A stretch of 8,210 nt of DNA. Origin: an uncultured Oscillospiraceae bacterium. GTDB lineage: Bacteria > Bacillota > Clostridia > Oscillospirales > Oscillospiraceae. A program made the translations under genes and the position numbers. The stretch lies in contig CAJUQS010000019.1 in assembly GCA_910588365.1 (NCBI GenBank), positions 1 to 8,210 on the forward strand, given 5' to 3'. Shown here in pieces: positions 1 to 4,897 of the stretch (within the stretch, counting starts at the first letter, position 1; each line of letters opens with the position of its first letter). The notes under the pieces are model-generated. The model was not told the origin of the DNA. It made no database searches and saw nothing but the letters and a program-made list of their open reading frames with translations.

Positions 1-123
1 GGCCAACTGCCCTATACAGTGGAAGAAATCTCTCTTAAAATTCAGTCATTCATGCGGAAATTGCAACATCAGCCCCAATTTGTATCCAATTTTTTCCGCA
101 GTCCTATGCTTTCCTATCTTTAG
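1..123 (+). CDS. Possible C-terminal end of a hypothetical protein, cut by the left edge
   Basis: Frame 1 is open from the first base to a TAG at 121-123 and would encode 40 residues ending in a plausible amphipathic helix (YTVEEISLKIQSFMRKL) and the tail SPMLSYL. The start lies outside the window. I do not recognise the family. Base composition is more AT-rich than the genes downstream. A 7-bp GC-rich hairpin at 155-176 could be its terminator. Against it, a well-formed leftward promoter lies just downstream (140-167) and would transcribe the opposite strand, and an inverted repeat (53-63 with 87-100) lies inside the frame. A 40-codon open stretch can arise by chance, so this call is weak. 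Confidence 0.35.
   Translation, partial: GQLPYTVEEISLKIQSFMRKLQHQPQFVSNFFRSPMLSYL
53..100. repeat. Imperfect inverted repeat (potential stem-loop)
   Basis: TGCGGAAATTG at 53-63 pairs with CAAT at 87-90 and TTTCCGCA at 93-100, with a two-base bulge and a 23-nt loop. There is no T-tract on either side, so it does not look like an intrinsic terminator. It would lie in the leader of any transcript from the leftward promoter at 140-167, or inside the uncertain coding frame 1-123. It could be an RNA structure or chance. Confidence 0.4.
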
Positions 124-139
124 CTGCAAAAGTAATACC

Positions 140-167
140 ATTATAAATGTTTTTCCAGCCGTTGCAA
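140..167 (-). promoter_or_regulatory. Leftward sigma-A-type promoter
   Basis: On the minus strand there is a -35 TTGCAA (167-162, four of six matches to TTGACA), a 16-bp spacer, and a perfect -10 TATAAT (145-140). The expected start is near 133. The -35 begins exactly 21 nt after the start of the proximal 9-bp repeat (188-180), the same phasing as at the two rightward promoters in this window. No minus-strand reading frame with a good start and ribosome site is visible in the 130 nt it would transcribe here, so its target must start left of the window or be non-coding. Confidence 0.6.
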
Positions 168-176
168 GGCGGCTGG
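155..176 (+). terminator. GC-rich hairpin, possible weak terminator
   Basis: CCAGCCG (155-161) and CGGCTGG (170-176) form a perfect 7-bp stem with an 8-nt loop. On the + strand it is followed by a loose T-rich stretch (TTCATTCT). It could end transcription of the open frame that stops at 123. Its loop also holds the TTGCAA used as the -35 of the leftward promoter, so the two readings compete. Confidence 0.35.
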
Positions 177-179
177 TTC

Positions 180-229
180 ATTCTGTCCATTTCTCCGACG
201 ATTCTGTCCCATTCGCTAAAGTTCCGTCC
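180..229 (-). promoter_or_regulatory. Three 9-bp direct repeats, putative LytTR operator for the leftward promoter
   Basis: Read on the minus strand, the copies are GGACGGAAC (229-221), GGACAGAAT (209-201) and GGACAGAAT (188-180). The starts are 20 and 21 nt apart. The two proximal copies are identical, and the -35 follows a further 21 nt on. LytTR-domain regulators such as AgrA and ComE are known to bind pairs of 9-bp direct repeats separated by about 12 bp just upstream of the -35. The same motif recurs at 274-303 and 2490-2519. Assigning it to the LytTR protein at 7167-7931 is an inference. Confidence 0.65.
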
Positions 230-273
230 CTCTCATGCCGGTTCCGGCAAAAAAGGGCAGGGTATCCGCATTA

Positions 274-303
274 GTACAGAATAAACCGTATCCGGGGCGG
301 AAT
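274..303 (+). promoter_or_regulatory. 9-bp direct repeat pair, putative LytTR operator of the redox operon
   Basis: GTACAGAAT (274-282) and GGGCGGAAT (295-303) match the window consensus GGACAGAAT at eight and seven of nine positions. Their starts are 21 nt apart, and the -35 of the promoter begins 21 nt after the second copy. They are in the orientation that would activate the rightward operon. The copies are more degenerate than those at 180-209 and 2490-2519, so on their own they would be weak; the exact phasing is what supports them. Confidence 0.55.
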
Positions 304-315
304 AAGCAAATGGTA

Positions 316-343
316 TTGATTTTCCCGAAAAAAATGATATGGT
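316..343 (+). promoter_or_regulatory. Promoter of the redox/chaperone operon
   Basis: -35 TTGATT (316-321, four of six), 16-bp spacer, and extended -10 TGATATGGT (TG at 335-336, hexamer 338-343). The string ATGATATGRT is shared with the promoter at 2532-2560. The expected start near 350 leaves a short leader of about 28 nt before the ATG at 378. The weak hexamers fit a promoter that depends on an activator bound at 274-303. Confidence 0.5.
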
Positions 344-361
344 TGCATTCAGAAAAATTCT

Positions 362-369
362 GGGAGGGG
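362..369 (+). promoter_or_regulatory. Ribosome binding site that fixes the start at 378
   Basis: GGGAGGGG ends 8 nt before the ATG at 378. The upstream in-frame ATG at 339 has no such site and overlaps the -10 of the promoter, so 378 is preferred. The FAD-binding GSGPAG motif also then falls at the usual distance from the N-terminus. Confidence 0.75.
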
Positions 370-377
370 TGTGCCAT

Positions 378-1232
378 ATGTACGATCTGCTTATTATCGG
401 CAGCGGACCCGCCGGCATTTCCGCCGCACTGAGCGCAAGAGCACGGAACCTGGATTTCCTCTGGTTTGGCTCCAGGGCGCTGAGCCCAAAGATTACCAAA
501 GCCGAGCGCGTCATGAATTATCCGGGGCTTCCGGCAGTCGCCGGGCCGGAAATGCGCGATGCCTTCCTGCGCCAGATTGACGGGCTGGGTATCGAAATCC
601 GGGAAGAACGGGTTAATTCGATTTATGACATGGGTGGATATTATACCGCCGTGGTCAACGACAAAATGTATGACGGCAGAACCGTCATCCTTGCCGCCGG
701 CGTGTCCAACAGCCGGGAAATCCCCGGCGAGAGCCGCCTGCTGGGAAAGGGCGTCAGCTATTGCGCTACCTGCGACGGGGAGCTGTACAGGGGCAAGCGG
801 ATTGCCGTGGTCTGCACGGACCCGAGTCTGGAGGAGGAAATCGGATTTCTGGCAGACCTTGCTGCGGAGTTGTTCCTCTTCACCAGCTATAAGGACTGCG
901 GCATCCGCCGGGACAACGTGCGGCACACCGTTGGCTATCCAGCCGAAATCCTGGGAGAGGGCCGGGCTTCCGGACTGGTCTGCGGCGGCAAGACAGTGGA
1001 GGCGGACGGGATTTTCTGCCTGCGCTCCTGCGTGGCGCCGGCGGCACTGCTGCCGGGACTGAAGGCGGAGGGCGGGCATATCCAGGTGGACCGGCAGCAG
1101 CGAGCCAATCTGCCGGGCTGTTTCGCCGCCGGGGACTGCACGGGACGGCCCTATCAGTACGCGAAAGCGGTGGGCGAGGGCAACGTGGCCCTGCACAGCG
1201 CGGTGGAATATTTGAAAAAACTGGAGGCGTAG
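378..1232 (+). CDS. Thioredoxin reductase-like flavoprotein, probably NADPH-independent (ferredoxin-linked type)
   Basis: A 284-aa flavoprotein of the low-Mr thioredoxin reductase family. The FAD motif GSGPAG is at residues 8-13, the redox pair is CATCD with Cys129 and Cys132, and the second FAD motif FAAGD is at 249-253 followed by a typical C-terminal helix. In NADPH-dependent enzymes the segment after the active site has GGGNSA and then HRRxxxR. Here these positions read CTDPSL (146-151) and TSYKD (169-173), so both NADPH motifs are missing. This loss is known from ferredoxin-dependent flavin thioredoxin reductases of Clostridia, which take electrons from ferredoxin. The likely role is cytosolic reduction of the thioredoxin encoded two genes downstream. 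The enzyme is shorter than E. coli TrxB (about 320 aa). The stop is one base before the next start, so translation is probably coupled. Family certain; electron donor inferred. Confidence 0.88.
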   Translation: MYDLLIIGSGPAGISAALSARARNLDFLWFGSRALSPKITKAERVMNYPGLPAVAGPEMRDAFLRQIDGLGIEIREERVNSIYDMGGYYTAVVNDKMYDGRTVILAAGVSNSREIPGESRLLGKGVSYCATCDGELYRGKRIAVVCTDPSLEEEIGFLADLAAELFLFTSYKDCGIRRDNVRHTVGYPAEILGEGRASGLVCGGKTVEADGIFCLRSCVAPAALLPGLKAEGGHIQVDRQQRANLPGCFAAGDCTGRPYQYAKAVGEGNVALHSAVEYLKKLEA

Positions 1233-1233
1233 T

Positions 1234-2154
1234 ATGAAATCAAGAGTTTTGCGGGCGAAGGATTACCGGGAGGTGGATGTGAAGCCCCTGCTGAAGCCCT
1301 TCGTGCCGGACGGAGCGGCGCTGGAAGCGGAGCTGCGGCGGCTGACCAACCCGTATATCCGCTGGGAGGACGGCACAACGGTTTCTCCCGGGGATCAGGT
1401 GGTGTGCCGCCTGGCGTCGGACTGCCCCCGGTTCCAGAAGGAGAAGGTCCGGTTCGTAGCCGGGAGCGGTATGTTCCACAGGGATCTGGAGGATATGTCC
1501 ATCGGCATGGAGGCGGGAGAAACCAGGGAGACCGTTCTGCCGGAGGGCAAAGTCTCCCTTACGCTGACGGGTGTGATGAACCGCGTGGTGCCGGAACCCG
1601 GTGATGAAATGGTGGAGAAGCTGGGGCTGGACGGCGTGCACACCGTGGCGGCGTACCGGGCGTATCTGCTGGAGCAGCAGAAGGCGGCCGCGTTCCTGGA
1701 GGATTCCCGCGATGCGCTGAACCACCTGATGCGGGAGGTCATCAGCGGCTCGGAATTTGTCCTGTACCGGGAGGACTGGGCGGAAGCCATCAACCGGGAG
1801 CTGGACCGCTGCCGGACGCTGTGCCGCCAGGAGGGCATGGTCCTGGAGGAGATGGCACCGGAGCAGTTCAACGGGCGCATTCCGGTGAGGAGCTACCACG
1901 AGCTGGTGGCCATGCTGCAATACGACGGCTGGGACAAGCTCTGCCGCTATCTGCTGGGCTGCCGGTATGCCGAAAGCGACGGCTTCCGGGCGGGGGAAGC
2001 GGAGTATGGGGAATTTATCGCGGACTATGTCAGATCCTGGCACGTCTCCGAGGAGAACGCCCGGGAAGCCAACCCCTATGACAGCTTTCTCTTCAACGAG
2101 TACGCCGGGCACGCCTACACAGTGCTGAAAACATACATCAGAGAATTTTATTAA
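1234..2154 (+). CDS. Trigger factor-like FKBP-type peptidyl-prolyl isomerase/chaperone without ribosome-binding domain
   Basis: A 306-aa cytosolic protein with no signal peptide. Residues about 48-118 resemble the FKBP-like PPIase domain of trigger factor: VSPGDQVV, then RFVAGSGMFHRDLEDMSIGM with the G-x-F...E-D...G-M pattern, then KVSLTLTGVMNRVVPEP. Residues about 120-306 are mostly helical and charged, as in the trigger factor C-terminal chaperone arms. The N-terminal ribosome-docking domain with its GFRxxKxP signature is absent: only about 45 residues precede the PPIase domain, against about 150 in trigger factor (around 430 aa). It is probably a ribosome-free chaperone or isomerase. It sits between a thioredoxin reductase and a thioredoxin, which suggests a role in folding or holding a thiol-containing client. 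The start at 1234 follows the previous stop by one base, with GGAGG at 1222-1226. The exact client is unknown. Confidence 0.72.
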   Translation: MKSRVLRAKDYREVDVKPLLKPFVPDGAALEAELRRLTNPYIRWEDGTTVSPGDQVVCRLASDCPRFQKEKVRFVAGSGMFHRDLEDMSIGMEAGETRETVLPEGKVSLTLTGVMNRVVPEPGDEMVEKLGLDGVHTVAAYRAYLLEQQKAAAFLEDSRDALNHLMREVISGSEFVLYREDWAEAINRELDRCRTLCRQEGMVLEEMAPEQFNGRIPVRSYHELVAMLQYDGWDKLCRYLLGCRYAESDGFRAGEAEYGEFIADYVRSWHVSEENAREANPYDSFLFNEYAGHAYTVLKTYIREFY

Positions 2155-2168
2155 GGGAGGAACCCATC

Positions 2169-2486
2169 ATGGCGATTCAAAACGCGGACAAGACCAATTT
2201 CAAGGAGCTGATTAGCGAAGATTTCGTGATTGCCGATTTTTATGGCACCACCTGCGTCCCCTGCAAGCTGTTTTCCAAAATCCTGGAGGACATCGAGGCG
2301 GAGATCCCCTTCCTGAACATCATCAAGCTCAACACCACCGAGAACCCGGAAATCGCGGCGGAGTACGGCATTACCGCCGTCCCCACCATCCACTTTTACA
2401 AGGACGGCAAGCTGGTTGACAGCCATGTGGGCGTGATGCAGCCCCAGGCGGTGAAGGATGTGATCGCCCAGTACATGTATGCGTAA
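2169..2486 (+). CDS. Thioredoxin with CVPC active site
   Basis: A 105-aa single-domain thioredoxin in the cytosol that reduces protein disulfides. The fold is visible in order: strand VIADFYG (20-26), active site C29-V-P-C32, strand NIIKLNT (50-56), cis-Pro72 in AVPT (70-73), and the C-terminal HFYKDGK turn. The usual WCGPC is replaced by TCVPC, so both the Trp before the first Cys and the Gly between the cysteines are changed. Similar GCVPC sites are, as I recall, known from amino acid-fermenting clostridia. GGGAGG at 2155-2160 precedes the ATG by 8 nt, and the gene follows the chaperone by 14 nt. The reductase two genes upstream is its obvious partner. Confidence 0.9.
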   Translation: MAIQNADKTNFKELISEDFVIADFYGTTCVPCKLFSKILEDIEAEIPFLNIIKLNTTENPEIAAEYGITAVPTIHFYKDGKLVDSHVGVMQPQAVKDVIAQYMYA

Positions 2487-2489
2487 TAC

Positions 2490-2519
2490 GGACAGATCAA
2501 TCGCCTTTTCGGACAGAAT
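2490..2519 (+). promoter_or_regulatory. 9-bp direct repeat pair, putative LytTR operator of the export operon
   Basis: GGACAGATC (2490-2498) and GGACAGAAT (2511-2519) are direct repeats whose starts are 21 nt apart. The second is identical to two copies at 180-209 on the other strand. The first starts four bases after the thioredoxin stop codon. The -35 position is a further 21 nt on. Repeat length, gap of 12 bp and location directly upstream of a poor -35 all match LytTR activator sites. The protein at 7167-7931, last in the operon this promoter drives, is the likely binder (inference). Confidence 0.7.
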
Positions 2520-2531
2520 CGACACGCACCC

Positions 2532-2560
2532 TTTTCCAGGGACTGCGGATATGATATGAT
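2532..2560 (+). promoter_or_regulatory. Promoter of the lipoprotein/ABC/regulator operon
   Basis: An extended -10 TGATATGAT (TG at 2552-2553, hexamer 2555-2560) lies 17 bp after a poor -35 TTTTCC (2532-2537). A 5-bp tandem (GATAT GATAT GATAC, 2548-2562) gives a second overlapping TATGAT at 2550-2555. The start near 2567 leaves about 25 nt to the ATG at 2592. A strong extended -10 with a weak -35 fits activation by a protein bound at 2490-2519. Confidence 0.6.
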
Positions 2561-2576
2561 ACACCCACTAACAAAA

Positions 2577-2582
2577 GGGAGG
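2577..2582 (+). promoter_or_regulatory. Ribosome binding site that fixes the start at 2592
   Basis: GGGAGG ends 9 nt before the ATG at 2592. The upstream in-frame ATG at 2556 lies inside the -10 element and would not be on the transcript. Starting at 2592 also gives a standard lipoprotein signal peptide. Confidence 0.8.
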
Positions 2583-2591
2583 ACTTATTCC

Positions 2592-3071
2592 ATGAAATAC
2601 GCCGCAAAACGCACCCTCTGCGCCCTGCTGGCGCTGGTTCTCGTGTGCGGTCTGGCCGCCTGCGGCGGTGCAAAGGCCGTTGACCCGGAAACCTGTACAT
2701 ATGATGAAATGGTGGAATACCTGACCGCCAAGGGCTATATCTCCAAGGATGCCGCTCCGGTGGACATGCTCACTACCGAGGGCTATCTCACGGACAACAC
2801 CGGCGGGGAGTTCCCCTTCGCCCCCTTTGCTGACAAGGCCCAGGATTATGACGGGCTGTGGCTGATGTGGTGGGACGCCGCCGCACCCTCCGAAGCGTAT
2901 ACCAACTGCTTCCAGAACCTTGCCATGAACGGCGGCACGGTCGTCTATATGGGCGGCGCGGCCGTCCTGGAGACCGCTGCCCATAACGGCAGCTTCGCCA
3001 TCGCCTTTGGGGATGGGTACGCCCAGAAGGATGCCGTCATGGCTGATTTCCAGGGGCTTTCCGGGAAGTAA
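2592..3071 (+). CDS. Small secreted lipoprotein, paralog of the 6667-7146 product
   Basis: A 159-aa predicted lipoprotein of unknown function. A positive N-terminus (MKYAAKR) and a hydrophobic stretch lead to the lipobox L21-A-A-C24, so the mature protein should be anchored to the outer face of the membrane through Cys24. The mature part also has Cys35 and Cys106. Landmarks are TYDEMVEYLTAKGYI (36-50), MWWD (92-95) and NGSFAIAF (132-139). The same landmarks in the same order occur in the 159-aa protein at 6667-7146 (TMDEVLAEIAARGLI, YWWD, NGPFALLL), so the two are distant paralogs on either side of the exporter genes. It is the first gene after the promoter at 2532-2560 and is followed by a hairpin, so it may be the most highly expressed member of the operon. 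It could be an exporter-associated binding or immunity-type protein; no family recognised. Confidence 0.85.
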   Translation: MKYAAKRTLCALLALVLVCGLAACGGAKAVDPETCTYDEMVEYLTAKGYISKDAAPVDMLTTEGYLTDNTGGEFPFAPFADKAQDYDGLWLMWWDAAAPSEAYTNCFQNLAMNGGTVVYMGGAAVLETAAHNGSFAIAFGDGYAQKDAVMADFQGLSGK

Positions 3072-3081
3072 GGACATATGG

Positions 3082-3121
3082 ACGCCCCTACCCTGTCCTT
3101 TGTGGGATGGGGCAGGGGCGT
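3082..3121 (+). terminator. Strong hairpin between lipoprotein and ABC genes, probable attenuator
   Basis: ACGCCCCTACCC (3082-3093) pairs with GGGGCAGGGGCGT (3109-3121) with a single A-C mismatch and a loop of about 15 nt. It is followed by TTCTCTG, so the T-tract is short and interrupted. It starts 10 nt after the lipoprotein stop. No convincing promoter lies between it and the ATG at 3157. It probably acts as a leaky terminator or as a 3'-end stabiliser that makes the lipoprotein message more abundant than the transporter message. Confidence 0.6.
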
Positions 3122-3156
3122 TTCTCTGAAAAGCATATACGAGGAAGGAGAAACCA

Positions 3157-4896
3157 ATGGAAACAAACGCAATTTTCCGAAAAAATTACGGCAGCTTCCG
3201 CCGCTTCTTCTCCATGCTGGGCAAGGCGGATTTGCCCTACCTGTGGATCATCGGCTACCTGGCAGCCAGCGCCGTCATTGCCAACGTGGGCGTCAGCACT
3301 ACTGAGTACAGCGCCGCCCTCTTCGCCGGAAACGTGGGTCTGACCGCTGTGGTGCTGCCTTACCTTTTCTATCAGCTCCTTTCCCTGGTCCTGGGTTCTG
3401 TTTCCGGACTCATCAATAACCTCTGTGAGGCCCGCATGGACCGGAATCTGCGCCGGATGGTCTGGCGCAAGACGGTGAGCCTGCCCCTGCGGTTCTATGA
3501 AAACAATAACCCCAAGGAACTGCTCAGCCGTATCACTACCGATATTTCCAGCATCAGCAACCTGGTTATGAAGGTGTTCCTCCCCATATTCACCACCGCC
3601 TATGCCAGCTTCGTCATCCTCCGGAAGGTTTCCAGCTATGACGGAGCGTTGATGTGGTCCCTGGTGGCGGCGCTGCCGGTGAATATCCTCATCAGCTTTA
3701 TCCTGGGCCGCCTGCAATTTGGCGTACAGGATCTCATTAACCGCCGCAATGCCGAACTGACGGCCTCCGTGGCGGAGCGGACCAATAACCTGATGCTCAT
3801 CAAATCCATGGGCACCGAATCAAAAGAGGCCGGTACCGGGGAAGAGCGGATGAAGGCCAGCTACCGCGCCGCCGGGATGAACATCTGGATCACCGGGTTG
3901 GCGGTGCCTATCCAGGCAATCGCCGGGGTGCTGCAAACCATCGTTATCATCCTGGTGGGCAGGGGCTACTATGCGTCCGGCACGCTGAGCCTGACGGAAT
4001 GGATCGCCTATTATGGCTTCGCCGTCCAGCTCACCAGCATCCTCAGCGGCTACTGCGGCTACTGGACCTCCTTCAAGCGCGCCCAGGGGGCGGTGGACCG
4101 GGTGAGCCAGATTATGGCAGAGCGCTCCGAGGACCTGGGGGCGGGAGATGCTATGGGTTCCCCCGCCGGAGGGATCCATTTTGAAAAGGTAGATTTCTCC
4201 TTCGGGACCAAGCCGCTGTTCCAGGGGCTGGACCTGGATATCCCTGCCGGGCGGATCACGGCCGTCGTCGGACCGTCCGGGTCGGGGAAAACCACCCTCC
4301 TGAACCTGATCGACCGGCTCTACCCCCTGGACGGCGGGTCGGTGCAGATCGGCGGAAAGGATACGGCGGAGTATTCCCTGGCGAGCTTCCGCCGCGCTTT
4401 GGGGTACGTGACCCAGGAGAGCGTCATGTATGCCGGGACCATCCGGGACAACCTGCTCCATGGGCTTGGCAGGGTCCCGTCGGATGAGGAGCTGGACGAA
4501 GCCTGCGCCGCCGTGGGCATCCTGGACTATGTCCGCCGCCAGCCTATGGGATACGGTGCCCCGGTGGGCGAGAGCGGGGCCAGCCTCTCCGGCGGGCAGA
4601 GGCAGCGGTTCTCCGTGGCCCGGGCCCTGCTGAAAAAACCGGACTGCCTGCTGCTGGATGAAGCGACCGCCGCCATGGACATCGGCGGCAAGGCGGGCGT
4701 TTGGGCCAGCATCCGGCAGGCTATGGCGGGAAAGACTGTGGTCTATGTGGCCCATGACGCCCAGACCATACGCAACGCGGACTATCTGATCGTCCTGCGG
4801 GACGGCAGGGTGCAGTCCGCCGGGGAGCGGGATGAAGTCCTGGCTTCCGACCCCTACTGCCGGGAAATGATGGAAAACGGAGAGGAGGAGCGCTGA
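3157..4896 (+). CDS. ABC exporter half-transporter (permease fused to ATPase), first of a pair
   Basis: A 579-aa type IV (ABCB/MsbA-like) half-transporter. An N-terminal membrane domain (about residues 25-320) has several hydrophobic segments, including WIIGYLAASAVIANVGV, the first loop motif RFYENNNPKELLSRITTDI, and IQAIAGVLQTIVIILVG. The C-terminal ATPase has Walker A GPSGSGKTT (372-380), Q-loop Gln420, signature LSGGQRQR (477-484), Walker B LLLDE with Asp501 and catalytic Glu502, and His533. All ATPase motifs are intact. There is no N-terminal C39 peptidase domain, so it does not itself cleave a leader peptide. AAGGAG at 3145-3150 supports the start. Its stop is one base before the start of the second half-transporter, which argues for a heterodimer. 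The direction should be export; the substrate is not known. Confidence 0.93.
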   Translation: METNAIFRKNYGSFRRFFSMLGKADLPYLWIIGYLAASAVIANVGVSTTEYSAALFAGNVGLTAVVLPYLFYQLLSLVLGSVSGLINNLCEARMDRNLRRMVWRKTVSLPLRFYENNNPKELLSRITTDISSISNLVMKVFLPIFTTAYASFVILRKVSSYDGALMWSLVAALPVNILISFILGRLQFGVQDLINRRNAELTASVAERTNNLMLIKSMGTESKEAGTGEERMKASYRAAGMNIWITGLAVPIQAIAGVLQTIVIILVGRGYYASGTLSLTEWIAYYGFAVQLTSILSGYCGYWTSFKRAQGAVDRVSQIMAERSEDLGAGDAMGSPAGGIHFEKVDFSFGTKPLFQGLDLDIPAGRITAVVGPSGSGKTTLLNLIDRLYPLDGGSVQIGGKDTAEYSLASFRRALGYVTQESVMYAGTIRDNLLHGLGRVPSDEELDEACAAVGILDYVRRQPMGYGAPVGESGASLSGGQRQRFSVARALLKKPDCLLLDEATAAMDIGGKAGVWASIRQAMAGKTVVYVAHDAQTIRNADYLIVLRDGRVQSAGERDEVLASDPYCREMMENGEEER

Positions 4897-4897
4897 T

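Noticed and set aside
180..229. CRISPR-like array
   Set aside because: The repeats are only 9 bp with 11-12 bp gaps at helical phasing before a promoter, which fits an operator and not a CRISPR.
255..263. A further operator copy, GGGCAGGGT, upstream of the 274-303 pair
   Set aside because: Only six of nine matches, and the offset is 19 nt, out of phase with the other repeats.
80..274. 64-codon + strand frame in the upstream region
   Set aside because: No ribosome site; it runs through the hairpin and operator repeats, and the translation does not resemble a protein family.
216..1196. 326-codon open frame on the minus strand
   Set aside because: It lies opposite the thioredoxin reductase, whose motifs are unmistakable. 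Long antisense frames are expected in GC-rich coding DNA, and the translation has no recognisable domain.
1240..2112. 290-codon open frame on the minus strand
   Set aside because: It mirrors the trigger factor-like gene, has no ribosome site, and its His/Pro/Gln-rich composition is typical of antisense translation.
2487..2591. A short peptide (RiPP or pheromone precursor) in the intergenic region
   Set aside because: I looked for a small frame with a ribosome site here and at 3072-3156 and 7932-8034 and found none. The exporters also lack a C39 peptidase domain.
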